A stretch of DNA of 5,620 nucleotides, taken from assembly GCA_947484535.1 (NCBI GenBank), contig CANKPO010000106.1, positions 1 to 5,620 on the forward strand, read 5' to 3'. Positions 1 through 5,403 of the stretch are shown here, one piece after another (positions within the stretch are counted from its first letter, which is position 1; each line of letters begins with the position of its first letter). The translations under genes and the position numbers were made by a program. Below the pieces are notes generated by a model that was not told the DNA's origin, did not search any database, and saw only the letters and a list, made by a program, of their open reading frames with translations. Source of the stretch: Caulobacteraceae bacterium. GTDB lineage: Bacteria > Pseudomonadota > Alphaproteobacteria > Caulobacterales > Caulobacteraceae.

Positions 1-482
1 GCCGACTTCAGCCCGTCAATCGAGCCAATATTGATCACCCGAGCCGGGCTGGTCTTGCTGGCCGCAGCACGCAGCAGCGGCAGGACCTTTTGGGTCAGGA
101 AAAAGACTCCCTTGACGTTGGTGTCCATGACCTTGTCCCACCCGGCTTCCGGGAAGGTTTCCAGCGGCGCGCCCCAAGCGGCCCCGGCATTGTTGATCAG
201 GACATCAAGCTTAGGTTCCAGATCGGACAGCCGCTTGGCCAAGGACTCGCAGCCCTCGACCGTCGACAGGTCGGCAGGCAGAGAAATGACCTCGCCGCCA
301 TAGGCCTCCATCAGGCGATTGGCGGTCTCGTCGCAGGCCCCGGCCTTGCGCGATGAGATATAGACCTTAGCCCCATTGGCCAGAAAGCCAGCGGCCAGCA
401 TCTCGCCGATGCCGCGCGATCCGCCGGTGATCAGGACGACCTTGCCCTTGACGGAAAATAGGTTGGTAAAGTTGGGCGACAT
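1..482 (-). CDS. SDR family NAD(P)-dependent oxidoreductase, C-terminus cut by window edge
   Basis: The visible part is the N-terminal 160 residues of a classical short-chain dehydrogenase/reductase with a Rossmann fold, expected to oxidise or reduce a hydroxyl/carbonyl group using NAD(P)(H) in the cytoplasm. The cofactor-binding motif TGGSRGIG is at residues 19-26, the NNAG motif at 97-100, and NIGSIDG at 151-157 supplies the likely catalytic Ser154. The YxxxK pair and the substrate-binding half lie outside the window. An SSRK stretch after strand 2 (residues 43-46) suggests, but does not prove, NADPH preference. The start is ATG at 480-482 with a good Shine-Dalgarno (AGAGAGG, 488-494) five bases upstream. 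It follows the acyl-CoA-dehydrogenase-like gene by 74 bp on the same strand and may be co-transcribed with it. The overall look is that of RhlG-like or 3-oxoacyl-reductase-like SDRs, but the substrate cannot be named. It is distinct in sequence from the complete SDR at 4161-4931. Confidence 0.93.
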   Translation of the reverse strand, partial: MSPNFTNLFSVKGKVVLITGGSRGIGEMLAAGFLANGAKVYISSRKAGACDETANRLMEAYGGEVISLPADLSTVEGCESLAKRLSDLEPKLDVLINNAGAAWGAPLETFPEAGWDKVMDTNVKGVFFLTQKVLPLLRAAASKTSPARVINIGSIDGLKS

Positions 483-492
483 GGCGACCTCT

Positions 493-521
493 CTAAGGGT
501 GGATATTTTCCCCCACCCTAG
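493..521 (-). promoter_or_regulatory. Hairpin just upstream of the SDR ribosome binding site
   Basis: An inverted repeat has 7-bp perfect arms, AGGGTGG (496-502) and CCACCCT (513-519), around a 10-base A/T-rich loop. The stem continues as CTA/TAG outside a single bulged base. Read leftward it ends on the edge of the Shine-Dalgarno at 488-494. It lies in the 74-bp gap between the acyl-CoA-dehydrogenase-like gene and the SDR gene. It lacks a T-tract in either direction, so it is not an obvious terminator. It could be an intercistronic stability hairpin, a translational element or a protein-binding site; the sequence does not decide. Confidence 0.4.
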
Positions 522-556
522 ACAAGGATCAGACGCGCACAAGCACCCAAGGCCGA

Positions 557-1480
557 TTAGGCGACCTGAAAAGAAGCCCAAGCCTGCTGTCGGCGGGTCT
601 CGCGGGCGCGGGCGGCCACGCCCAAGGTGCCGGTCTGCGGGCTCCAAGCGGTGCGCTCAGCCTCGGGCACCAGATCCCAAGCCGCGCCCAATCGGTCCCA
701 AAGCGCGCTCGAGGCGCGGAAATAGGCCGACATTAGCAGCACATCGGCGGGACGAGACATCGGGGTCTGGGAGATGGCGTGGGCTTGGATAATCAAGCCG
801 ATCAGGTCCTCGAGCAGCTCCTGAGGCCAGCCATGTATCCGGCCAAGGGTCAGGAGCCCGATCTGGGTACCAGCGGTATTGTAGACATCCTCGACCAGTC
901 GGAAGGGCTTGATGAAAGCCTCATAGGCGTCGGCCTCGATCACGTCGCTGGCCTGAACCGCTATGTCGGTCAAGATCAGGTCGGCGATGGGCATATGGCC
1001 TGCATAGGCCTCGTAGCCGTTACTATCGAGGCTCAGACCCGCGCTGCCGGTCGCGACCTTGACCATGCGCAGTTGATTGCGGCCGTCCTTCTGACCGATG
1101 GAGGCGGCGATATAGAGCAGGTCTGCCAGAGGCGACATGCTGCCCCAACGCTTACGGCCATTGAGCACGAATCCATCGCCTTTGGGCGTCAGGGTCGAGA
1201 GGATCCCTGAGGGCTTTGGTCCCTGATCTTCACTGACGCAAAAGGCGGTGATGGCATCGTCGGGTGTGGTGGGAAACAGCCGCCGGATCGCCGCCTGATG
1301 GCCCGCAGACCCAGCCTTCAACCGCCCATCAGCCCGCAAGGCCACCTGTACCAGCCGCTCAAAGGCCGATGAAGAGGCAGGCGTTCCCGACCCCCACTCT
1401 TTGAGAAAGCCGCGAAGATCACCGCTGTGATCCGGGCTGGCGGGCTGCAGAAGCAGGTCGAGGAGCGAGGCTGGGGTCAT
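557..1480 (-). CDS. Short, divergent acyl-CoA dehydrogenase-like protein
   Basis: The 307-residue product resembles the acyl-CoA dehydrogenase (ACAD) family, FAD enzymes that oxidise acyl-CoA thioesters. The clearest match is the middle beta-domain at residues 79-129: AFCVSEDQGPKPSG corresponds to the family's FAD-contacting segment, GDGFVLNGRKRWGS (101-114) to its GDGYVLNGxK segment, and the following ADLLYIAASIG strand also fits. Residues 183-307 look mostly helical, as in the ACAD C-terminal bundle (RLVEDVYNTAGTQIG, 194-208). The protein is much shorter than the usual 380-400 residues at both ends. I see no recognisable catalytic glutamate segment and no C-terminal glycine-rich FAD-dimer motif, so it may have altered or lost activity. 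The ATG start has only a weak Shine-Dalgarno. The nuclease gene ends 46 bp upstream and the SDR gene starts 74 bp downstream, all on the same strand. Family assignment is moderate; function is unknown. Confidence 0.65.
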   Translation of the reverse strand: MTPASLLDLLLQPASPDHSGDLRGFLKEWGSGTPASSSAFERLVQVALRADGRLKAGSAGHQAAIRRLFPTTPDDAITAFCVSEDQGPKPSGILSTLTPKGDGFVLNGRKRWGSMSPLADLLYIAASIGQKDGRNQLRMVKVATGSAGLSLDSNGYEAYAGHMPIADLILTDIAVQASDVIEADAYEAFIKPFRLVEDVYNTAGTQIGLLTLGRIHGWPQELLEDLIGLIIQAHAISQTPMSRPADVLLMSAYFRASSALWDRLGAAWDLVPEAERTAWSPQTGTLGVAARARETRRQQAWASFQVA

Positions 1481-1526
1481 GCACCGATCTTCGGGTGTTC
1501 AGCAGGCGGTGTCAAAGGGGTAGCGG

Positions 1527-2105
1527 TCACTTTACCTCGCACGCCACCCCGTCGCGGTCGCCATCGAGCTTGGGATTATAGCCCGCTTGGCCTTTGCGAA
1601 GGGGTGCGGCACCGGCGGTTCGGGCGGCGGCGCAGGTGGTGAAGGCTTGGCTTGAGGTGCCCGAGGCTGAGGTTGTCTTGCCCGGATAGGCTCGCCCGCC
1701 TTGGGCCACACCGGCGGCAGTCAGCAACTCACCCAAGGCGCGGCCACCGATAGTGCAGCGGGCGGCGATGCGGTCATAGGTTCGGTTTTTCGAGACGCAG
1801 GTCGCGACCTTGCCCAGCGCAATGCGACCCAAGGCGGCCTTGGCCTCGGGACCACCGGGCTCGCGAGATTCTGGCGCGTAGAAGTCGCTCAGCCGGACCT
1901 CGACCCAGTTTTGCGGGCCCTTACCGACGGCGACGCAGAGGGAATCGCCATCCAGCACCTGAACCACGGGCCCTGAAAAGCTCTGGCCCTTATAGAGGTA
2001 GGTCGGCATAGGGCCGCTGTCGGGAATGGCCTTGCACGGATCGGCCAGAGCCTGACCCGCGCCGCAGAGCAGCAGGACGGCGGCGAGGCCTAGGGAACGG
2101 ATCAC
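1527..2105 (-). CDS. Secreted thermonuclease (SNase-like) with C-terminal Excalibur domain
   Basis: The 192-residue product has a Sec signal peptide (residues 1-21, cleavage expected after ALA). A staphylococcal-nuclease-like domain follows at about 40-140, then a cysteine-containing Excalibur calcium-binding domain at about 154-190 ending in DGDRDGVACE. Aligned by eye to staphylococcal nuclease, Asp54 (DGDS) matches Asp21, Arg71 matches Arg35, Glu79 (APE) matches Glu43 and Arg112 (YDR) matches Arg87. The position of metal ligand Asp40 is occupied by Tyr76. The predicted role is a periplasmic or extracellular Ca-dependent nuclease. The start is GTG at 2103-2105. It is the first in-frame start after a stop codon upstream, it gives a proper signal peptide, and a Shine-Dalgarno (AGAGGC, 2115-2120) sits nine bases away. 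That site lies inside a long palindrome (see 2106-2153). An A/T-rich candidate promoter lies just upstream of the palindrome. Domain identity is firm; catalytic competence is not certain. Confidence 0.92.
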   Translation of the reverse strand: MIRSLGLAAVLLLCGAGQALADPCKAIPDSGPMPTYLYKGQSFSGPVVQVLDGDSLCVAVGKGPQNWVEVRLSDFYAPESREPGGPEAKAALGRIALGKVATCVSKNRTYDRIAARCTIGGRALGELLTAAGVAQGGRAYPGKTTSASGTSSQAFTTCAAARTAGAAPLRKGQAGYNPKLDGDRDGVACEVK

Positions 2106-2153
2106 GATTGTTACGCCTCTGTATCGGTCGTCGATACGAGCAGGGTAACAATC
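2106..2153 (-). promoter_or_regulatory. Nested 48-bp palindrome covering the nuclease ribosome binding site
   Basis: The outer arms are a perfect 9-bp inverted repeat, GATTGTTAC (2106-2114) and GTAACAATC (2145-2153). The inner arms are a perfect 6-bp repeat, GTATCG (2121-2126) and CGATAC (2132-2137), around the five-base spacer 2127-2131. Both are centred near 2129. The segments between them also pair (CCT with AGG, CT with AG) with single-base bulges, giving about 20 base pairs overall. The left end abuts the GTG start codon at 2105. In the mRNA the Shine-Dalgarno AGAGGC (2115-2120) would be buried in the stem. There is no T-tract, so it is not a standard terminator. An RNA structure gating translation, or a DNA operator for a dimeric regulator, are both possible. 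Confidence 0.7.
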
Positions 2154-2155
2154 TA

Positions 2156-2184
2156 ATTATCGTATTTAAAACTATCTCTCTCGA
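2156..2184 (-). promoter_or_regulatory. Candidate sigma-70-type promoter for the nuclease gene
   Basis: On the minus strand a GATAAT -10 box (2156-2161, 5 of 6 to consensus) is preceded at 17 bp by TCGAGA (2179-2184, 4 of 6). It lies in a locally A/T-rich stretch unlike the rest of the window. Transcription would start near 2149, inside the outer arm of the palindrome at 2106-2153. If so, the palindrome would act more as an operator over the start site than as a complete RNA hairpin. This is inferred from consensus only. Confidence 0.4.
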
Positions 2185-2191
2185 AGCCGTG

Positions 2192-2233
2192 AAAAGAGGC
2201 AGGAGCGGTCAGCGCCAAGACGCCAACCGCTCC
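2192..2233 (-). terminator. Probable Rho-independent terminator of the esterase gene
   Basis: Read leftward, GGAGCGGT (complement of 2226-2233) pairs perfectly with ACCGCTCC (complement of 2202-2209). A small inner GCG/CGC stem may extend the fold. The arm is followed by a T-rich run, TGCCTCTTTTC. It starts 17 bp past the esterase stop codon, where a terminator is expected. The T-tract is interrupted by C residues, so strength may be modest. It separates the esterase from the nuclease gene. Confidence 0.6.
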
Positions 2234-2249
2234 CTTAGACGTTCCGTCT

Positions 2250-4004
2250 CTAGCCGCCTGTGCGGGTGGCCGAAGCACAGCCCTTACCCGCAACGGCCAT
2301 CAGCTCTGGATGTTCGCGCGTGACCCCGGCGAGGATCTCGCAGCGCTGATCGTTGGTGGGGATGGTGGGATCGGCCATCAGGTCGCGCACGATACGCTCG
2401 CCGCTTTCCTGATCCTTGCTCATCCGCAAGCCGCCGCCTGCGGTGCTGTCGAAGATCATTAGCCGGTCGGCGTCAGAGGCGTTGGACCAGGTCTTCCACT
2501 CGGGCAGGCGACCATCGACCCCGCGTCCGGGCGCACCCGTCGCGGCGAAATTGACCCAATAGCTCATCATCGAATCCGACAGGGCGATCCGGCCGGGCGC
2601 ATTGTCCTTGGTGAAGGCATATTGGTCAAAGGCCCCCAAGAGCTGGAAATGGCCAAAGACGAAGGGGATTTCGATGCTGTGGCCTGCGCCGAGCAACTGA
2701 CCCAGATCGGTGGTCAGGACCTTGCCCTGTTCGTCCCAATCAAAGCGGTAGCCCCAGACCGGCGCGTGACCGCCTTGCACCATACGATTGGCCGGAACGT
2801 CGACCGCATTGGCCCGCCACATCCGGCTCGGATAGAGCGAGGCGGCCTCATAGAGGGCCTTGTCCCGCGCTGCGGGAAGGACGCCGAGCGTATATTTGAC
2901 CATCTTGGGGTTCAGGGCGTTGAACAGCTTCATCTCATCGCGGTTGGTGCCCGTAATGACCGGAACCGAATTGAAGGTGGTTGGATTGTCGATCACCGAG
3001 TCCAGACCAGCGGCGGGCAAGGTGACGCCGTCGGCAATGACGCGGTAAGGATCAATGTCGCGGGGTCCAACCCTATAGGCCTCATAGATCGCCTTGACCG
3101 AGACGGCGCGAAGGGCGGAACCGGTCACCGGTTGACCGGCACCGATAAGGCGCTCACCCACGGCGAGGCCCGATTGCGGGTTCTTGCCCTCTGTGCCTTC
3201 GGCCACGGCCATGGGTTCAGAGCGGAACGAACCCGACTGGATGATCGCCCGTTGGAACAGACCCTTGGCCCGAGGACTGGCGACGAGGGCCGCCACATTC
3301 TGACCACCCGCGCTCTCGCCAAAGATGGTCACGCGGCTGGTATCGCCGCCAAAGGCTGCAACACCATCACGCACCCATTCCAGCGCCCGGATCTGATCGA
3401 GCATGCCAAAGTTGGGCGAGGCGTCATCGGCTAGGCTGCTGCCGTCTCGCAGGGCCGGATGGGCCATCCAGCCGAGCGCTCCAAGGCGGTACTGCACCAC
3501 GACGACCACGACCTTGAACCGCGCCGCCAAGGCCGATCCATTATATTGCTCAGCCCGGCCCCAGGTGTTGGAGCCGCCATGGATCCAGACCATGACCGGC
3601 AGCTTTGCAGCGGAGGCCTCAGTGGCCGTCATGGGCGGGGCATATACGTCCAGATAGAGACAGTCCTCTTGACCGGCGATCTCACCAAACTTGGCCTTGG
3701 GCACGCCGTCCATGGCACTGAGGATCTGGGGACACCATGGCGCAGGCTTGGTTGAGAGGCGGGTCTCGCTCCAGCCTTCCGCCGGACGCGGAGCGCGCCA
3801 ACGCAGGTCACCGACCGGCGGCTTGGCAAAGGGGATGGCGCGCCAAGCATGGGCACCGGTATCAGCGTCGACATAGCCGACGATGGGCCCCTGCGGCAGG
3901 GCGCGGCTGGTGGCCAGATTGGCTGACGGCAGCTCCGGCGCGGCCGTCGCTGTCGAACAGGCACTCAGGTACAGGGCCGCAGCAATGAGAATAAGGCGCT
4001 TCAT
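2250..4004 (-). CDS. Type-B carboxylesterase, predicted lipoprotein
   Basis: The 584-residue product is an alpha/beta-hydrolase of the carboxylesterase type-B family, hydrolysing carboxylic esters. The N-terminus is a lipoprotein signal with lipobox LSAC and lipidated Cys16; Ser17 is compatible with outer-membrane sorting. The oxyanion-hole HGG is at 142-144. The family signature EDCLYLDVYAP is at 113-123, and the serine signature spans 218-233 with nucleophile Ser231 in GESAGG. Glu357 (TGTNRDE) and His442 (GAGHS) complete the likely triad. Cys91 and Cys115 are placed like the family's N-terminal disulfide, fitting an exported protein. Length is slightly above the usual 500-550. The reading frame is open upstream to 4118, but I start at ATG 4002-4004 because it gives the signal peptide, has a Shine-Dalgarno (GGGGGAA) five bases upstream, and follows a plausible promoter at 4032-4060. 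It is probably monocistronic, ending at the terminator at 2192-2233. The natural substrate is unknown. Confidence 0.95.
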   Translation of the reverse strand: MKRLILIAAALYLSACSTATAAPELPSANLATSRALPQGPIVGYVDADTGAHAWRAIPFAKPPVGDLRWRAPRPAEGWSETRLSTKPAPWCPQILSAMDGVPKAKFGEIAGQEDCLYLDVYAPPMTATEASAAKLPVMVWIHGGSNTWGRAEQYNGSALAARFKVVVVVVQYRLGALGWMAHPALRDGSSLADDASPNFGMLDQIRALEWVRDGVAAFGGDTSRVTIFGESAGGQNVAALVASPRAKGLFQRAIIQSGSFRSEPMAVAEGTEGKNPQSGLAVGERLIGAGQPVTGSALRAVSVKAIYEAYRVGPRDIDPYRVIADGVTLPAAGLDSVIDNPTTFNSVPVITGTNRDEMKLFNALNPKMVKYTLGVLPAARDKALYEAASLYPSRMWRANAVDVPANRMVQGGHAPVWGYRFDWDEQGKVLTTDLGQLLGAGHSIEIPFVFGHFQLLGAFDQYAFTKDNAPGRIALSDSMMSYWVNFAATGAPGRGVDGRLPEWKTWSNASDADRLMIFDSTAGGGLRMSKDQESGERIVRDLMADPTIPTNDQRCEILAGVTREHPELMAVAGKGCASATRTGG

Positions 4005-4031
4005 GGTTTCCCCCGATGGTCTTTGACAACG

Positions 4032-4060
4032 AACATAGGCCGATGAGGGCGCGCAGCCAA
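4032..4060 (-). promoter_or_regulatory. Candidate sigma-70-type promoter for the esterase gene
   Basis: On the minus strand TTGGCT (4055-4060) and TATGTT (4032-4037) are separated by exactly 17 bp, each matching 4 of 6 consensus bases. Transcription would begin near 4025, giving a leader of about 20 bases before the ATG at 4004 that includes the Shine-Dalgarno. This favours the ATG at 4004 over the open frame extending to 4118. Consensus matching only. Confidence 0.4.
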
Positions 4061-4077
4061 TGGGGGCAATTTCGTCA

Positions 4078-4116
4078 GCCTTTGCCTTTGCCTTTGCCCT
4101 TCCCCTTCCCGCCCCC
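4078..4116. repeat. Hexanucleotide-derived polypyrimidine tract in the divergent intergenic region
   Basis: Three perfect tandem copies of GCCTTT (4078-4095) run into degenerate copies GCCCTT and CCCCTT and then a C-rich end. Apart from three or four G residues the plus strand is all pyrimidine over 39 bases. It lies between the esterase start and the rightward SDR start, and upstream of the candidate esterase promoter. Such tracts can change copy number by slippage, but three perfect copies is a low number. Confidence 0.75.
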
Positions 4117-4160
4117 ACCGCCTAACCTCGCGCCAAATCATCACACCAGAGGGAACGACC

Positions 4161-4931
4161 ATGGATCTTCAGCTTAAAGGTAAGAACGCCGTCATTTTGG
4201 GCGGTACACGCGGCATCGGCCGGGCCATTGCCGAACGCCTAGCGCTGGAGGGTGCCAATGTGGCGATCTGCGCGCGCGATAAGGCCCAGGTGGCTGAGAC
4301 GGTCGCGGCCCTAAGCGCCATGGGCGTCAAGGCGACCGGGGCCTCGGTCGATATCATGGACGGCGCGGCCTTGAAGGGTTGGATCAGTGACGTAGGCACC
4401 GAGCTTGGCGGCATTGATCTTTTGGTCTCCAACGCCGGGGCCATGGCTCAGGGCGGCGATCCGGCCTCATGGGAACAGAATTTCAAGCTCGACGTGCTGG
4501 GCATGGTCAATGCTTTTGACGCGGCCAAGCCCTTCCTTAAGAAGGCGGCGGCTGAGACGGGTGACGCCTCGTTCGTGATCATCGCCTCGATCTCGGCGGC
4601 GGAAACCGACAATGCCAGCTCTTACGGGCCCATCAAGGCCGCGCTGATCCACTTTGCCAAGGGTCTGGCCCGGCAATATGCCTCGCAGCATATCCGCACC
4701 AATGTGGTGTCGCCGGGGACAGTCTATTTCAAGGGCGGGGTCTGGAACACAATCGAGACCAACATGCCCGAACTGTTCGCCACCAGCATGGCCCGCAACC
4801 CGATGGGCCGGATGGCCACGCCCGACGACATTGCCAACGCGGCTGTGTTCCTCAGCAGCCCCCTCTCCTCCTTCACCAGCGGCATCAATATGGTGGTGGA
4901 TGGGGCCTTAAGCAGAAGGGTGAATTTCTAG
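4161..4931 (+). CDS. SDR family oxidoreductase, complete
   Basis: The 256-residue product is a typical-length classical short-chain dehydrogenase/reductase using NAD(P)(H). The Rossmann glycine motif GGTRGIG is at residues 14-20, and CARD (37-40) follows strand 2, with an Arg that would suit NADP. NAG is at 91-93 and the active-site pair YGPIK at 155-159 (Tyr155, Lys159). The catalytic Ser is probably Ser143 in IIASIS, twelve residues before Tyr instead of the usual thirteen, with Ser145 as the alternative. The C-terminal VSPGTVYFKGGVW and GRMATPDDIANAAVFLSS segments and the final SGINMVVDGAL are family hallmarks. The start at ATG 4161 has Shine-Dalgarno AGAGGGAA (4148-4155). It is transcribed divergently from the esterase; no convincing -35/-10 pair was found in front of it. 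Downstream is the repeat cluster, beginning 14 bp past the stop. Substrate unknown. Confidence 0.95.
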   Translation: MDLQLKGKNAVILGGTRGIGRAIAERLALEGANVAICARDKAQVAETVAALSAMGVKATGASVDIMDGAALKGWISDVGTELGGIDLLVSNAGAMAQGGDPASWEQNFKLDVLGMVNAFDAAKPFLKKAAAETGDASFVIIASISAAETDNASSYGPIKAALIHFAKGLARQYASQHIRTNVVSPGTVYFKGGVWNTIETNMPELFATSMARNPMGRMATPDDIANAAVFLSSPLSSFTSGINMVVDGALSRRVNF

Positions 4932-4942
4932 GGGCGGAAAGT

Positions 4943-4976
4943 AAAAAAGCCCTTTCCCCCCTCGCGGGGGAGAGGG
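4943..4976 (-). terminator. Leftward terminator formed by repeat copy 1
   Basis: Read leftward, an 11-bp GC-rich stem (arms 4966-4976 and 4950-4960, one A/C mismatch) with a five-base loop is followed by C and then six T residues (4943-4948). In the rightward direction the same mismatch is a U/G wobble and no T-tract follows, so the element is directional. It would stop transcripts coming from the GST gene before they enter the SDR gene. It is also the hairpin of the dispersed repeat at 4946-5043. Confidence 0.55.
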
Positions 4977-5043
4977 TTGGGAGTGGGGGGTTCCACAGGT
5001 CTCAGTGTACGGGTCTGGGTCCCCGCCTTCGCGGGGAACACGG
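4946..5043. repeat. Composite palindromic repeat unit (A+B), copy 1
   Basis: This 98-bp unit recurs at 5179-5279. Part A (4946-4990, 45 bp) is a hairpin of arms CCCTTTCCCCC and GGGGGAGAGGG plus the tail TTGGGAGTGGGGGG. It matches copy 2 at 43 of 45 positions. Part B (about 4993-5043) contains the hairpin TCCCCGC-CTTC-GCGGGGA (5020-5037) with flanking GGGTCTGGG and GAAC. The type resembles dispersed intergenic repeats of Caulobacterales-like genomes. No protein is expected here. Confidence 0.85.
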
Positions 5044-5070
5044 GATGTGGGGTTTTGAGATATCGTCTAC

Positions 5071-5169
5071 GCGTCATTGCGAGGCGCACCGCGCCGAAGC
5101 AACTCAGGGGAACATCTGCGAAGGATCGTGTCGGACCCCTGGGTTGCTTCGCTGCGCTCGCAATGACGC
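5071..5169. repeat. Large palindromic repeat of the 'CERSEATQ' type
   Basis: Terminal arms GCGTCATTGCGAG (5071-5083) and CTCGCAATGACGC (5157-5169) are perfect over 13 bp. Inner arms GAAGCAACTCAGGGG (5096-5110) and CCCCTGGGTTGCTTC (5136-5150) match at 14 of 15 positions, the exception being a T/G wobble. The apical loop is about 25 bases. Translations of such elements give spurious peptides such as RHCERSEATQGS on the minus strand, a common mis-annotation in alphaproteobacteria. It lies between the two A+B units. I see no target-site duplication and no coding content. Confidence 0.88.
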
Positions 5170-5173
5170 AGGT

Positions 5174-5209
5174 AAAACAAAGCCCTTTCCCCCCTTGCGG
5201 GGGAAAGGG
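5174..5209 (-). terminator. Leftward terminator formed by repeat copy 2
   Basis: Read leftward, a perfect 11-bp stem (CCCTTTCCCCC at 5183-5193 pairing with GGGGGAAAGGG at 5199-5209, loop of five) is followed by C and TTTGTTTT. It is oriented to terminate the GST transcript, upstream of the second such hairpin at 4943-4976. The T-tract is broken by one G. Confidence 0.5.
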
Positions 5210-5279
5210 TTGGGAGTGGGGGGTGTGCCACGGGCCTCAGTGTAAAGGGTCTGGGTCCCCGCCTTCGCGGGGAACGCGG
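5179..5279. repeat. Composite palindromic repeat unit (A+B), copy 2
   Basis: This is a 101-bp direct repeat of 4946-5043, in the same orientation and 233 bp away. It differs by two substitutions in part A, a two-base insertion between A and B, and a one-base length change plus a few substitutions in B. The A hairpin is perfect here (11 bp). The B hairpin TCCCCGC-CTTC-GCGGGGA is at 5256-5273 and identical to copy 1. The high identity suggests a recent duplication, homogenisation, or two insertions of the same element family. Confidence 0.85.
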
Positions 5280-5302
5280 AAGGAGGCGGCACGTAAACAA
5301 GG

Positions 5303-5403
5303 CCCCCTTCGGCGCTCCGCGCGACTTCCCCCAGAGGGGGAAGAGGTGCTGGTCTTAGATCTTCCCCCTCTGGGGGAAGTACCGGCGAAGCCGGGGTAGG
5401 GGG
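5303..5403. repeat. Bipartite inverted palindromic repeat (D) abutting the GST stop codon
   Basis: Two 19-bp hairpins, CTTCCCCCAGAGGGGGAAG (5325-5343) and CTTCCCCCTCTGGGGGAAG (5361-5379), are exact reverse complements of each other, each an 8-bp stem with a three-base loop. Outer arms CCCCCT (5303-5308) and AGGGGG (5398-5403) close the element. A further hairpin CCGGC-GAA-GCCGG lies at 5382-5394 on the right. The element ends one base before the GST stop codon (5404-5406). It resembles dispersed intergenic palindromes seen in Caulobacterales-like genomes. Confidence 0.82.

Noticed and set aside
2622..3434. 270-codon open frame on the plus strand opposite the esterase
   Set aside because: It is antisense to a gene with a full set of catalytic motifs, shows no recognisable domain and is explained by GC-rich codon bias. 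The shorter plus-strand frames at 376-792 and 779-1210 are rejected for the same reason.
4023..4028. Perfect TTGACA on the plus strand as the -35 of the rightward SDR gene
   Set aside because: No -10-like hexamer occurs at 16-18 bp downstream; the bases there are G-rich. The match is likely chance.
4005..4118. Extension of the esterase frame to an upstream start giving a KAKAKA-rich N-terminus
   Set aside because: The extension encodes the hexamer repeat tract, would bury the lipoprotein signal peptide, and lies across the likely promoter; the ATG at 4004 has a good ribosome site.
5071..5169. C palindrome as a classical MITE with target-site duplication
   Set aside because: Flanks 5061-5070 and 5170-5180 show no direct repeat, and the element carries no transposase-type terminal motif that I recognise.
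4946..5279. Repeats as a CRISPR array
   Set aside because: Only two copies of the unit, far apart, with a palindromic element between them in place of regular spacers, and no cas genes.
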